64,000 nt of DNA from Hyphomicrobiales bacterium (GCA_027489535.1 JAIXZO010000022.1:372001-436000), one strand, 5' to 3'. Positions 1 to 8,696 are shown, counted from the stretch's first letter. Translations and numbers: made by a program. Notes: generated from the letters alone by a model not told the origin.

Positions 1-395
1 AAGCAGGCGGGCGCCCATGCGGGGCGCAGCCGTTCCACCACGTCGAGACAGGCCCGCGCACGCTCCGCTCGGCCGTCCGCCCGCTCGGCGAGCACGAGGC
101 CGAACCACGCTTCGGCACGATCGGGCGCAAACAGAGTAAGCGCGCCGAACAGCTTCAAGGCCTTGTCGACATGTCCCGCCGCAAGGTGCCGATGTCCCAA
201 ACCGTAGATCACGTCGAGATCGCCGCTCGAAAGGCCGAGCGTCTCATGCAGCGGTCGGCCGCGCTTCAACCCGTCATGGATCGCGGCTCCGGGCAGCCCG
301 ACGCGGTCGGCGAAGGCGACGAACGCCTTCTCGAACGAGACGAGATCGGTCGCGTCGAGCTTGAGATCGAACGCGTCCGCTTCGGCCTCAGCCAT
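1..395 (-). CDS. TPR chaperone, SycD/LcrH-like, cut by the left window edge
   Basis: The reading frame opens at an ATG at 395 on the minus strand and runs without a stop to base 1, so only the first 131 or so residues are visible. It contains tetratricopeptide-like helix pairs; the stretch beginning DLDVIYGLGHRHLAAG and the following KLFGALTLFAPDRAEAWFGL have the spacing seen in class II type III chaperones such as LcrH/SycD. Its ATG overlaps the end of the preceding TPR gene by 8 bases, so the two are translationally coupled at the end of the translocator operon. Which translocator or effector it serves cannot be read from the sequence. Confidence 0.72.
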   Translation of the reverse strand, partial: MAEAEADAFDLKLDATDLVSFEKAFVAFADRVGLPGAAIHDGLKRGRPLHETLGLSSGDLDVIYGLGHRHLAAGHVDKALKLFGALTLFAPDRAEAWFGLVLAERADGRAERARACLDVVERLRPAWAPAC

Positions 396-870
396 TCCCG
401 TCGCCCGAAGCGGCGAGCCGCGCTTCTGCAAGCGCCTTGATGCGGCCGATGTCGGCCGCAAGCGCGCTCTTTCCTGCGGTCGCCGCGCATTCGAGCGCGA
501 TGACGAAATCATCGATCGCGCCTTGCGTATCGCCGAGCTGCAGTTGCGCCTTGCCGGTCAGAAACCACGCGGCCGCATTGTCCGGGTCGAGTCCGGTGGC
601 CATGGCCGCGGTATCCATCGCCATGTCGGGGAGGTCCTGCGCCAAGGCGCAGGTCGACAGGCCCACGAAGCCGTCGGCCCGCTTGGGGTCGAGATCGGTC
701 AGGTGAACATAGGTTTCGGCCGCTTCTTGGAAGCGCCCGCGATTGAACAGGTCGGCCGCCGCGGCAAGGCCGATCTCGTAGATCATGCCGCCCATCGCCG
801 CGATCTTTTCGGGCGTGGCCTGCGCAATGCGGTCCTGCATCGCGTGGATCATCTCGCTCTGGTCGCTCAT
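388..870 (-). CDS. TPR chaperone, SycD/LcrH-like (160 aa)
   Basis: A 160-residue all-helical protein with about three tetratricopeptide repeats (for example FNRGRFQEAAETYVHLTDLD and GLDPDNAAAWFLTGKAQL). Size and repeat pattern match class II T3SS chaperones, which bind the hydrophobic translocators in the cytoplasm before export. It lies between a CesT-like chaperone gene and a second TPR gene, all in the order of the translocator operon. It could instead chaperone an effector or act as a regulator, as LcrH and SicA do. The family assignment is firm for TPR and moderate for chaperone. Confidence 0.75.
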   Translation of the reverse strand: MSDQSEMIHAMQDRIAQATPEKIAAMGGMIYEIGLAAAADLFNRGRFQEAAETYVHLTDLDPKRADGFVGLSTCALAQDLPDMAMDTAAMATGLDPDNAAAWFLTGKAQLQLGDTQGAIDDFVIALECAATAGKSALAADIGRIKALAEARLAASGDGNG

Positions 871-892
871 CGCTGTGGTCTTTCCATGCGGC

Positions 893-1396
893 TCAGGGCC
901 TGAAGATCATTTCAAAGGGTGCATCGACATCCGCGCGAACGGCCGCCGGACGAGAGAAGGCCGCGGCGGCCCCCGTCGAGCGCTGCCAGCGCGCGGCTTG
1001 AAAAGCCGCACGTTCCACGCAGGCCGACAGGATGAAATCGACGGCGTCGTCGTCATGCAGGTCGGGGAAGATCACGTCTTCCACCACCAATTCGGCGGTG
1101 CCGTCGCGTTCGATCAGTCGAAGCGCTCCGGCGCTGCCGAGAAAGAACCCGGTTTCCGCGCGCATCACGTCCAGCAAGGCGGCTTCCGGGCCGATCTGAG
1201 CAGTCGGCAAGGTGCGGACCGAGACGCGAAGCACCAAGCCGCGCTCGTCCGGCGTCGGCGAGAAACGCACCGTCCGCCGGTCGATGGACAGCTCCAAGCT
1301 GTCGGTACGACCCGCCGCCGGGGGCGCGCCGAGACCCGCGCGGGACCAGACGCGCGCGAGGGCCGATCGCCAAGCTGGTTCGCTCAAGCCGCTCAT
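893..1396 (-). CDS. CesT-like class I type III secretion chaperone (167 aa)
   Basis: A 167-residue protein with an alternating helix/strand pattern: an N-terminal helix, strands such as TDSLELSIDRRTVRFSPTP and GLVLRVSVRTL, an acidic centre, and a C-terminal helix AVDFILSACVERAAFQAARW. Size and layout fit the CesT/SycE fold, which binds the N-terminal part of a secreted substrate in the cytoplasm. It lies 10 bases after the sctB-like translocator gene, so a translocator or a nearby effector is the likely client. Sequence identity in this family is low, so the call rests on size, fold pattern and context. Confidence 0.55.
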   Translation of the reverse strand: MSGLSEPAWRSALARVWSRAGLGAPPAAGRTDSLELSIDRRTVRFSPTPDERGLVLRVSVRTLPTAQIGPEAALLDVMRAETGFFLGSAGALRLIERDGTAELVVEDVIFPDLHDDDAVDFILSACVERAAFQAARWQRSTGAAAAFSRPAAVRADVDAPFEMIFRP

Positions 1397-1406
1397 CTCC
1401 GGTCCG

Positions 1407-2630
1407 TCACTTGCCGCGCGTGATCGCGCTCATGGCGTCGCTGTCGAGCTGCATCATCCGATCGAGGAAATCGATGACCTTCTTGGCGAAGTCGTCCGAC
1501 GAGGCCTTCGAGTTCTGCGCGACGTCCTTGGTGGCGCTCGCCTGTGCCGATTGCGCCGCCGAGGTGGCCGCATCCGCCTCCGCTTTCTTCGACTCCGAGC
1601 TGGCCATCGTGCCGCCGGCATTCATGGCCTTCTCGCCCGCGCCCGCGATCTGGCCGAAGAAATCCCACTTTTTGACGGTCGCGAATGCGAATTCCATCTG
1701 TTTGAGGGCCGTATCCATGACCGGGTTGTCCGCAAGGTAATTGGCCCGCGCGGCCGCCTTCGCGCCCTTGGGCTCGGCATACCGCTTGAGATCCTGCTGC
1801 AGATCGGTCAGCTCGCCCGTGATGTCCTTCTTGGCGGCGGCGCTGGCGACCAACGTGTCGAGCTTGCCGCTCACCTCGGTGAATTTGGCCGGCGGCAAGA
1901 ACGACTTCAACTGCGTCTTCAAATCCGCCAATTCGGCCGTGACGTCGACGCCTTCGGACGCCTTCTTGGTCAGATCGGCCATCTTGGTGTTGATTTCTTC
2001 GAGCTTGGCCGGCGCGTCGGCCACGGCTTTCTTCACCGCCGTATTCATCTCGGTGAGTTGCTCCTTGAAGGCCTTTACGCCTTCGCCGAGCTGCGACTTG
2101 GCCATTTTCCAAAGGCTGACGCCCTGCATGCCCAGCTGAATGCCGCCCATCACCACGCCGGCGACGAGTTGCACGATGCCCATCGTCAGCATCTTGCTGG
2201 CGGCTTCGAGCAGCGATCCGGCCTGGCTCAACGCGGAGGTCACCTGCGCCGCGGCATTGGCGACGGAATCCTCGGACGACTGCTTCTGCTGCAGGCGCAC
2301 GGTTTCCAGCATCGCCATGAAGAAGCGTTCTTTGTTGCTGGGCGAAACCTTCGTCCATTCCTCGGGGGAAACGCCCGCAAAGGCGAGCACCCCATTGGCC
2401 AATTCTTCGAGGCTCGCCTCGTCGCCGTCCGGCAACGTCGCCGAATCCCCCGGTTTCAGAGACTTGGCGGTGACCGGCGGAGTGTCCGCCGAACCGGGCT
2501 TCGCCGCGCCGCCCGCGACCGTTCCCGAGCCGACGACGGCGGTCTCGGCGGCGGCGACGGTCTGATCCACGTTCGGCTGCTGATAGGCAGTCTGAACGGG
2601 CGTCGACGTCGGATTGAGATTGACGGCCAT
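1407..2630 (-). CDS. sctB: T3SS translocator, SctB-like (YopD/IpaC class, 407 aa)
   Basis: This protein would be the minor pore-forming translocator inserted in the host membrane. It has a low-complexity Thr/Ala/Gly-rich N-terminus without signal peptide, one clear hydrophobic segment (about residues 150-180, including MGIVQLVAGVVMGGIQLG), a long heptad-rich coiled coil with many Lys and Glu residues, and an amphipathic C-terminal tail. The layout of one hydrophobic segment followed by coiled coil is that of SctB proteins. The gene follows sctE by 16 bases, and the order chaperone-sctE-sctB is that of lcrH-yopB-yopD. No close homologue is recognised by eye. Confidence 0.72.
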   Translation of the reverse strand: MAVNLNPTSTPVQTAYQQPNVDQTVAAAETAVVGSGTVAGGAAKPGSADTPPVTAKSLKPGDSATLPDGDEASLEELANGVLAFAGVSPEEWTKVSPSNKERFFMAMLETVRLQQKQSSEDSVANAAAQVTSALSQAGSLLEAASKMLTMGIVQLVAGVVMGGIQLGMQGVSLWKMAKSQLGEGVKAFKEQLTEMNTAVKKAVADAPAKLEEINTKMADLTKKASEGVDVTAELADLKTQLKSFLPPAKFTEVSGKLDTLVASAAAKKDITGELTDLQQDLKRYAEPKGAKAAARANYLADNPVMDTALKQMEFAFATVKKWDFFGQIAGAGEKAMNAGGTMASSESKKAEADAATSAAQSAQASATKDVAQNSKASSDDFAKKVIDFLDRMMQLDSDAMSAITRGK

Positions 2631-2646
2631 GGCGTTCGGCTCCCCC

Positions 2647-3723
2647 TCAGGCGGTGAAGGTCTGGTTGCTGACGGTGTCGCTCTGCTCGTTGGCGGCTTC
2701 GATGAGCTTGGCGAGTTCGGCGCTGAACGTATCGCCAGACTTTTGCAATTGCTGGAACGCTTGGTTCAGTTGCTCCGAAAACACTTCGAGAAGCGCGTTC
2801 AGCTTTTCTTTTTGAGCGTTCATCTCCAAGGCGTTGCCTTGTTTTTCAGCCGCGACGAAGCCGGTCACCGCGGTCGCGATGTCCGTGGCCGTCGTCGCCA
2901 GCCCCGTGACGATGCCTTGCACGTCCGCGACCATCTTCGTCGCGCCGGCCATGGCTTCGGCCGCGCCGTCGACGCGCATCGACGCGATGCTGACCGCGAT
3001 CGAGGCCACGCTCAGGGTGATCGCCGTACCCACGTCGGCCCACATCGCAGCCTCGTCGGAACCGCCGAAGGCCTTCACGATATTGCCCGCGATGCCGTTT
3101 CCGGTCGCCTGCTTGACGGCCGCGTCGGCCGCCGAAATGCCGTCGAGCACGCCCTTCGCGATGAGCAGTCCGCCCACCGCCGCGCCCGCTCCGGTGGCGA
3201 TCAAAAAGACGCCGATGCCGATCTGCACCGCCGCCGAAATGAAGTTCAGCGCGACCTTGAACCAGCCCATGATGCCGTTGGCGCCGTCCAAAGCTCCCGA
3301 TGCCTCGAGCTCTTTGAGCGACTCCTCCATCTTTTTGAGCTTTTCCTCGTTGATGGCGGTCTGGTTGTTCTTTTCGTTGTCGATCTTGCCTTTTTGCGAG
3401 GCCTCGATCTGCTGTTTGACCTTCTGAACGATTTCCGCGACCAGCAGCGCCACGTCTTCGGGGGTCTTGATCTTGCCGGTCAGCAGGTCGGAAAGGCCCT
3501 CGAGCACGGAAGACATGATCAGGTCGCCGCCGGGCGCCTTGGCCTTCGCGGCATCCGGGACCGTCGACGAACCGTCGACCGCGACGCCGCCGCCGGTCGT
3601 TCCGGCCTTTTTGGCCTCGGCGGTGGCCTTCGCGTCCGCCGCCTTCGACTCGGCGTCGATCGACGGCGTCGTAGTGTAATTGACGTAAGTATTCGCGCCG
3701 CCGACGCCGCCCGCTCCGCTCAT
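2647..3723 (-). CDS. sctE: T3SS translocator, SctE-like (YopB/IpaB class, 358 aa)
   Basis: The major pore-forming translocator. The start is the ATG at 3723 (MSGAGGVGGANTYVNY); the open frame continues upstream only because it shadows the neighbouring chaperone gene. Features in order: a Gly/Ala/Thr-rich N-terminus, a Lys/Glu-rich coiled coil (about residues 85-145), two hydrophobic hairpin segments (NFISAAVQIGIGVFLIATG and TAITLSVASIAVSIAS) separated by an amphipathic stretch, and a Gln-rich coiled C-terminus. Two hydrophobic segments after a coiled coil are the hallmark of SctE. It sits between its probable SycD-like chaperone and sctB. Confidence 0.8.
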   Translation of the reverse strand: MSGAGGVGGANTYVNYTTTPSIDAESKAADAKATAEAKKAGTTGGGVAVDGSSTVPDAAKAKAPGGDLIMSSVLEGLSDLLTGKIKTPEDVALLVAEIVQKVKQQIEASQKGKIDNEKNNQTAINEEKLKKMEESLKELEASGALDGANGIMGWFKVALNFISAAVQIGIGVFLIATGAGAAVGGLLIAKGVLDGISAADAAVKQATGNGIAGNIVKAFGGSDEAAMWADVGTAITLSVASIAVSIASMRVDGAAEAMAGATKMVADVQGIVTGLATTATDIATAVTGFVAAEKQGNALEMNAQKEKLNALLEVFSEQLNQAFQQLQKSGDTFSAELAKLIEAANEQSDTVSNQTFTA

Positions 3724-3785
3724 GATCAAATCTCCCGATGCCGCGCGCCGCCGGAACTTCGCCCGGAGCGCAGTGCGGACTTGCG

Positions 3786-4337
3786 TCAGTTCTTGGTTTC
3801 GAGCACCGCGAGCATGCGGTCCGCATGCGCGTTCACTTTGGCCGCGTCCGGCTTTCCCGCCGCGATCCGCTTGGCGACCGTGAAACACTGCTTGGCATTG
3901 TCGAACTCCTTCGCCGCCAAGTGACATTCGCCGAGGCGCAAATAGGTGTTCGCGAAATGCGGGTCGATGGTCATCGCCATCATGTAGTTCTGCGCGGCCG
4001 TCTTGTAGTCCGCCTTCAGCTGCATGGCAGAGCCGAGAGCGTAATAGGGGCGCATGTCCAGCGGATCGAGCAAGGACGCGAAAGCGAGGAAGTTGACCGC
4101 GTCGTCGAGCTTGCCCTTTGCGATCAATTCGCTGCCCTGCTGCACCATCGCTTCGAGATGCTCGGGGCCGAGGCCCAGCGGACCCGCGAGTCCGCCCTTC
4201 GCATCGAGGAGCATGTCGACGATGCGGTTGTCCTTGAAGCCCATGCCGTCGAGGGTGGATCGGACGGATTCGCGCCAATCGCTCCGCTCGAAGAGCGGGT
4301 TCGGCTTGAGGGCGAAGTCGTCGAGAAGGCCGGTCAT
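3786..4337 (-). CDS. Translocator chaperone, SycD/LcrH family (183 aa)
   Basis: A 183-residue TPR protein; repeats include AIAKGKLDDAVNFLAFASL-type and PYYALGSAMQLKADYKTAAQ helices, followed by the conserved NTYLRLGECHLAAKEFDNAK. These are the class II chaperone repeats whose concave face binds YopB/YopD-type translocators. It is the first gene of a minus-strand operon that continues into sctE and sctB, exactly the lcrH-yopB-yopD order. A candidate promoter with a palindromic operator lies 90-120 bases upstream. Confidence is high because sequence pattern and context agree. Confidence 0.85.
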   Translation of the reverse strand: MTGLLDDFALKPNPLFERSDWRESVRSTLDGMGFKDNRIVDMLLDAKGGLAGPLGLGPEHLEAMVQQGSELIAKGKLDDAVNFLAFASLLDPLDMRPYYALGSAMQLKADYKTAAQNYMMAMTIDPHFANTYLRLGECHLAAKEFDNAKQCFTVAKRIAAGKPDAAKVNAHADRMLAVLETKN

Positions 4338-4425
4338 GTTCCCACCGATTTCCGGATCAAGACGGTCGTACCGGACGTCTGGTGGACACCGAACACGGAC
4401 GCATCAAATCGTTTCTACTTCGAGG

Positions 4426-4460
4426 ATTGTTCAACCTGAGGTTGAATAAAGTCAAGTTGA
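4426..4460 (-). promoter_or_regulatory. Candidate promoter and palindromic operator of the translocator operon
   Basis: Read on the minus strand, a -35-like TTGACT (4455-4450) and a weak -10-like AACAAT (4431-4426) are 18 bases apart. The gap is filled by a perfect inverted repeat, TTCAACCT-G-AGGTTGAA on the plus strand (4430-4446). A second smaller palindrome, TCAA-G-TTGA, covers 4452-4460 and overlaps the -35. An operator between -35 and -10 with a long spacer is typical of MerR-type activation, but the regulator is not in the window and other families are possible. The site faces the chaperone-sctE-sctB operon. Confidence 0.5.
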
Positions 4461-4516
4461 ACAAGGCTCTAGCAAGCCTTATTTCGCCTTGAATGAAGCT
4501 GAATCCGAGGCCAGTT

Positions 4517-5158
4517 TCAGACGTAAGTTTTCACCACGGCCATCATCAATCGCGACCAACCGTCCACCATGACGAACAGCAACAATTTGAAGGGCAGCGA
4601 AATCGTCAGCGGGCTGACCATCATCATGCCCATCGCCAGAAGAATATTCGACACGATCAGGTCGATCGCGATGAACGGCAGGTAGATCAGAAACCCGATC
4701 TCGAAGGCCTCGCGCAGTTCCGTCAGAGTATAGGCAGGCAGCACGATCAAGATATGATCGGGTTTTATCGTCTCGCGCAGCGAAGCGGGCCAAAGCAGCG
4801 TGGCCGTATCATAGAAATACTGAAGTTCACGCTGCCCGGCATGCTTTTTCAAGAAAGCGAGCACCGGCGGCAGCGCCGCGGAGTAGACGGCCTCCACGGT
4901 CTCCACTCCCCCGCCCCGGATATCCGCCCCTTTGGCGGCCGAATAGGCCTCGTTGATCACCGGGGCCATGACGAAAACCGAGATGATCAGCGCCACCGCG
5001 TTCAGCGCCATGTTCGGCGGCGTCTGCTGGGTGCCGAGCGCGTTGCGGATCAGCATCAGCACGATCGCGATCTTCAGGAACGAACTTCCGGCGATCGCGA
5101 CGAAGGGGACGAGGGCCGCCGCCGCGAGGGCGAGGATGAGGCTTAAAGGGTCGGCCAT
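4517..5158 (-). CDS. sctR: T3SS export apparatus protein SctR
   Basis: An inner-membrane core component of the export gate, homologous to YscR/FliP. The 213-residue length matches the family. Family signatures are visible: PFVAIAGSSFLKIAIVLMLI followed by RNALGTQQTPPNMALNAVA near the N-terminus, and EIGFLIYLPFIAIDLIVSN plus MMMVSPLTISLPFKLLLFV near the C-terminus, giving about four membrane helices. It is the last gene of the run that starts with sctS, separated from sctS and sctT by sctU-N-O-P-Q, which is not the usual R-S-T-U adjacency. A weak hairpin (AAGGCT/AGCCTT at 4463-4480) follows it. Confidence 0.95.
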   Translation of the reverse strand: MADPLSLILALAAAALVPFVAIAGSSFLKIAIVLMLIRNALGTQQTPPNMALNAVALIISVFVMAPVINEAYSAAKGADIRGGGVETVEAVYSAALPPVLAFLKKHAGQRELQYFYDTATLLWPASLRETIKPDHILIVLPAYTLTELREAFEIGFLIYLPFIAIDLIVSNILLAMGMMMVSPLTISLPFKLLLFVMVDGWSRLMMAVVKTYV

Positions 5159-5176
5159 GGTGATTCCGGAGCGCGT

Positions 5177-5458
5177 TCAGGCGCTTATGAAGGTCTTGGT
5201 GATCCGCACGCCGCAGCAGTCGTCGAGCATCACGAGATGCCCCTCCGCCACCACGGCGTCGCCGTTGCGGATGGTGACCGGGACGCCGGCTTCGAGCCCG
5301 GTGCCCGGCAGCGCGACGACGCCGCCCTCGCGCCAAGCCGCCACGTCCGCGATCGGGACCGTGCGGCTCGCGAGGAAAAAGTCGAGAGCCACGCTCAACT
5401 CGGCCGCGGACAGAGGCGGGGATGCGGGGACGGCGGTGTCTTCGCCTTCGATGGTCAT
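5177..5458 (-). CDS. sctQ: T3SS cytoplasmic ring protein SctQ, C-terminal part (SpoA domain, 93 aa)
   Basis: A 93-residue protein consisting essentially of one SpoA (surface presentation of antigens) domain, with the typical IADVAAWREGGVVALPG and TIRNGDAVVAEGHLVML strands. In other systems this part of SctQ forms dimers and assembles with the full protein into the sorting platform. Here it is a separate gene whose ATG overlaps the stop of the upstream sctQ part by 4 bases (ATGA), as in the HrcQA/HrcQB split of plant-associated systems rather than the internal start of YscQ. Confidence 0.85.
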   Translation of the reverse strand: MTIEGEDTAVPASPPLSAAELSVALDFFLASRTVPIADVAAWREGGVVALPGTGLEAGVPVTIRNGDAVVAEGHLVMLDDCCGVRITKTFISA

Positions 5459-6180
5459 GTCGGTTCACCCAAAATCACCCCGCCGTCGGGGCCGTCGCGC
5501 AGCGTGCAGGTCACGCCGCCGATGCGGATTGCGTCGAAGGGGCGCGGCAAGCGGCCCAGCATCACGATGTCGCCCGGCGCAAGAGCGGCGGCCTCGCCCG
5601 CCGCGAGCATGACGCGGGCGATGCGCGGCTCCGCCGCGACCGGCATGTCGTCGCCCGCGGACTCGGGAGGGGCGGCGCTGAAGCCGAGCGCGGCGGCCAG
5701 TGCCGAGAGGTCGCGCAAGGCGACGGCGATGAGAACGGAGGCGTGGAGAGCACCGCCGCGATGCAGTTCCAAGACGAAACGCGGCCGGTCTGCCTGCGCC
5801 GCGGTCTCCACGAAGCCCGCATGAACGAAGCCCACGGCACGCAATTGCGCGCCGGCGATCCGCTCCGCGGCCAAGGCGGCGGAGAGACCGCGGATGCCGG
5901 CGGGCAGAGCCTTGGTCCGCACGGGATCCATCCGCAGACCGGCCGGAAGCTCCTGCGGATATGAGAGAATTTCGTAGGCGACGGAGACGCCGCCCGTGCA
6001 CGTCGCGGCGTTCACCTCGCCCGAAGACCATGTCTCATCCGCCGGCCTGAGCGTGACGAAAAGATCGTCGCCGACCGGGACGGGGCGCGCGAGCGCCGTC
6101 AGGAGCGCGGTCCAGCCCGGCGCCTCGTCGCCGCGCAACGCGACGCGGGGAAGACCGCGGAGATCGGACGCGGCGGTCAT
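5455..6180 (-). CDS. sctQ: T3SS cytoplasmic ring protein SctQ, N-terminal part (241 aa)
   Basis: A 241-residue protein in the SctQ position between sctP and the separate SpoA gene. The first two thirds match the poorly conserved SctQ N-terminal region; the last 60 residues (LAPGDIVMLGRLPRPFDAIR and following) look like a first SpoA domain. It would join the cytoplasmic sorting platform with SctK, SctL and SctN. It starts by overlapping sctP by 4 bases and ends by overlapping the SpoA gene by 4 bases, so the three products are probably made in step. Confidence 0.75.
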   Translation of the reverse strand: MTAASDLRGLPRVALRGDEAPGWTALLTALARPVPVGDDLFVTLRPADETWSSGEVNAATCTGGVSVAYEILSYPQELPAGLRMDPVRTKALPAGIRGLSAALAAERIAGAQLRAVGFVHAGFVETAAQADRPRFVLELHRGGALHASVLIAVALRDLSALAAALGFSAAPPESAGDDMPVAAEPRIARVMLAAGEAAALAPGDIVMLGRLPRPFDAIRIGGVTCTLRDGPDGGVILGEPT

Positions 6181-6836
6181 GTCTCGTCCCTGCGACGGTC
6201 GGATCGCCCGTCCGGCTCGGACCCTTCCGCATCGCGGAACACGACTCGGACATTGCCGCCGCGCAGCCTTGCGCGGACGGCTTCCTCCAGCGCCGGGACC
6301 GACAGGCCCGTAGCCGCGGCGAAGGCTTCGGCCGAGCGCTCGATGACGATTTCGAGGGCGTCGCGTGCGCCCGAAATCGTCGTCACGGCGGAGAAGCCGT
6401 CGGCGAAGTCGATGCGGCAGGACAGGGACTGGCTCGCCAGCAAAGGGTCGCGCAGATGAAAGTCGTGCACCAGTTTTTGGATGCGTTCGACATGTTCGCC
6501 GTCGAAGCCTGAGGCGGGTTCGTCGGTCCGTGCCGGAGGCGCGGCGGCTTCGAGCGCCGGAGCGAACGGCGAAAACGGGGCGGCCGGCATGCGGGCGGAA
6601 TCGCCTGCGAGGGAAGCGAGGCCCGGGGCCGCAGCATCTTCGTCGCGGCGCGCGGTCTTGTCGTCGAGCATCTCTTCGAGCATCCGGCGGCGGCGCTCGA
6701 ATTCGCCGTCGCCCGGCGCGAAGCCCCCGCGCCCGGACACGTCGGCGCGCAGGCCCGAGCGGCGCGCGGATGAAGCGGCGTCCGGCTCGCGCCGGAACGC
6801 GACCGACCCGTCTCGTGAACCGACGTCACGCACCAT
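6177..6836 (-). CDS. sctP: Probable T3SS needle-length/substrate-switch protein SctP (219 aa)
   Basis: A 219-residue hydrophilic protein, rich in Arg, Ala, Pro and Glu in the first half and ordered in the second, where VRARLRGGNVRVVFRDAEG resembles the C-terminal strand region of FliK/HpaP-type proteins. SctP measures needle length and switches export to late substrates. The identification depends mainly on position, directly between sctO and sctQ as in YscO-YscP-YscQ. It is shorter than YscP, more like HrpP/HpaP. It overlaps sctO by 11 bases and sctQ by 4. Confidence 0.62.
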   Translation of the reverse strand: MVRDVGSRDGSVAFRREPDAASSARRSGLRADVSGRGGFAPGDGEFERRRRMLEEMLDDKTARRDEDAAAPGLASLAGDSARMPAAPFSPFAPALEAAAPPARTDEPASGFDGEHVERIQKLVHDFHLRDPLLASQSLSCRIDFADGFSAVTTISGARDALEIVIERSAEAFAAATGLSVPALEEAVRARLRGGNVRVVFRDAEGSEPDGRSDRRRDET

Positions 6837-7326
6837 GGGCGGCGGCCTCCGTGATCTTCTTCATCGGCTTGGCGAACAGTTCCTCGATCTCGTTTTCTTC
6901 GCGCGCATCGTCCTCGGCCGTCTTTTCGGCCACGGCGGTCGCGACGAGATGGATGTATTTGTCGCGCACGCGGATCGTGGTCGCGTGGGAGCGCTTGGCC
7001 GCCTCGACCTCGTTGCGGGTGCGCTCGACGACGTGCCGCATTCGGGTGACGGCATCCACGAATTCCTGATGCGCCTGTTCCAGCTTCACCAGATCGCCTT
7101 TCATGTCGTCGATCTCGCCCTGGTCGACGACGCGACGCATGATCTGGTCGTAAACGGCTTCTTCCCGTTCGGGGTAAGTGCGCGCACTCTCCGCGCAATC
7201 GGCAACGGCCTGTTCAAGTTCGCGCTCGACCGCCGAAAGAGCACGCCGCTTCGCTTGCAAGAGGCGCAACGCCTCCTGCTCTTTCATGTCCTTGATCTTG
7301 AGAAGTCGCCGCAGCTTGGGGATCAA
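6826..7326 (-). CDS. sctO: T3SS stalk protein SctO (166 aa)
   Basis: A 166-residue protein that is almost entirely a two-helix coiled coil rich in Lys, Arg and Glu, the architecture of YscO/FliJ, which sits as a stalk in the ATPase hexamer and links it to SctV. The N-terminal [20 protein letters not shown] and the central heptads are visible. Its ATG overlaps the sctN stop by 4 bases, and sctN-sctO is a conserved order. Confidence 0.82.
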   Translation of the reverse strand: MIPKLRRLLKIKDMKEQEALRLLQAKRRALSAVERELEQAVADCAESARTYPEREEAVYDQIMRRVVDQGEIDDMKGDLVKLEQAHQEFVDAVTRMRHVVERTRNEVEAAKRSHATTIRVRDKYIHLVATAVAEKTAEDDAREENEIEELFAKPMKKITEAAAHGA

Positions 7327-8696
7327 CGGGTGATCTCGGTCAGTTTGTCGAGCATTTCCGGGAACGTATTGAATTCATCCGTTCTTTGACAGAGAAAATT
7401 CTTGATCACCTTGTTTTTGGACACTGCCAAATCCACCGACGGATCGCCGCCCGGCTTGTATTCACCGACTTGAATCAGCAACTCGACCTCGTTGTAGGCC
7501 GCGAGCCACGAATTGACTTGGCCCGACATGGTTTTGTGCTCGCGGGTGACGACCGCATCCATGACGCGACTTTTCGAAGCCAGCACGTCGATGGCCGGGT
7601 AATGATTGGCGGAGGCCAGCTTGCGCGACAGGATGATGTGGCCGTCGAGGATCGAACGGGTTTCGTCGGCGACCGGCTCGGTCATGTCGTCGCCTTCGAC
7701 GAGCACCGTATAGAAGGCCGTGATCGAACCCTTGTCGTTCATGCCGACGCGTTCCATCAGCTTCGGCAGATTGGCGAAGACCGACGGCGGGAAACCGCGA
7801 CGCGTCGGAGGCTCGCCCGCCGCAAGGCCGATCTCGCGCAGCGCGCGGGCGAAGCGGGTGACGGAGTCCATCAGGAACAGCACCCTCAGGCCCTGATCCC
7901 GGAAATATTCGGCAATCGCGGTGGCGATGAGCCCGGCTTTGGTGCGTTCCATCGAGCTCTTGTCGGAGGTGGCGCAGACCAAAATCGTGCGCTTCATTCC
8001 TTCGGGGCCGAGATCGTGCTCGATGAATTCGCGGACTTCGCGACCGCGCTCGCCGATCAGCGCCATGACGATGACGTCGGCGTCGGCGCCCTTCACCAGC
8101 ATGGACAGCAGAGTGGACTTGCCGCCGCCGGCCGCCGCGAAGATGCCCATGCGTTGGCCTTCGCCGACGGTGAGCAGTCCGTCGATGACGCGCACGCCCA
8201 TGGGCATGGGCTTGTCGATGACGCGCCGCGTCATCGGGTTGGGCGGCTCGGCATAGACGGGCATATAGGCGGCGGGCGTGAACGGACGGTCCAGCCCGTC
8301 GATGAAATTGCCGAGACCGTCGATGACCCGGCCCATGAGTTCGGGGCCGACGCCGATCTCCTGCACGCGGCCGGTGCGGCGCACTTCGGTGACGGGCGTG
8401 ATGCCCTGCGTCTCGCCGATGGGGGCCAGCAGCGCTTCGGTCTCGATGAAGCCGACGCATTCCGCCAGCAGCCGCAGGCCGGTGCCGCGCGTATAGAGCT
8501 CGACGATTTCCCCGACCTGAATGCGGGGAACGACGGCGTGGATGATGGTGCCCACCACGCGGGTGACGCGGCCGGTGACGCGGAAGAATTCGAGCTGGCG
8601 CACGCGCTCGTCGAGGCGTTCACGCCGCTCGGCGATGCGCCGCTCGAGCGTACGACGCCGCTCGGCATAGACCCCTGCGAGGTCGGCGACGTCCAT
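7323..8696 (-). CDS. sctN: T3SS ATPase SctN (457 aa)
   Basis: The cytoplasmic hexameric ATPase that releases chaperones and unfolds substrates, homologous to YscN/FliI and F1-beta. The start at ATG 8696 is chosen because GGAGGG lies 4 bases upstream and the product ([10 protein letters not shown]) then has the family length; a longer frame reaches 8804 without support. Walker [13 protein letters not shown] is at about residues 184-195, the Walker B region is [14 protein letters not shown], and the C-terminal [14 protein letters not shown] region is conserved. A 111-base gap with a 6-bp hairpin (8791-8806) separates it from sctU. Confidence 0.95.
   Translation of the reverse strand: MDVADLAGVYAERRRTLERRIAERRERLDERVRQLEFFRVTGRVTRVVGTIIHAVVPRIQVGEIVELYTRGTGLRLLAECVGFIETEALLAPIGETQGITPVTEVRRTGRVQEIGVGPELMGRVIDGLGNFIDGLDRPFTPAAYMPVYAEPPNPMTRRVIDKPMPMGVRVIDGLLTVGEGQRMGIFAAAGGGKSTLLSMLVKGADADVIVMALIGERGREVREFIEHDLGPEGMKRTILVCATSDKSSMERTKAGLIATAIAEYFRDQGLRVLFLMDSVTRFARALREIGLAAGEPPTRRGFPPSVFANLPKLMERVGMNDKGSITAFYTVLVEGDDMTEPVADETRSILDGHIILSRKLASANHYPAIDVLASKSRVMDAVVTREHKTMSGQVNSWLAAYNEVELLIQVGEYKPGGDPSVDLAVSKNKVIKNFLCQRTDEFNTFPEMLDKLTEITR

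Noticed and set aside
2647-4278. A 543-codon frame running through sctE into the upstream chaperone gene
   Set aside because: The part above 3723 is antiparallel in frame to, and a shadow of, the TPR chaperone; sctE starts cleanly at ATG 3723.
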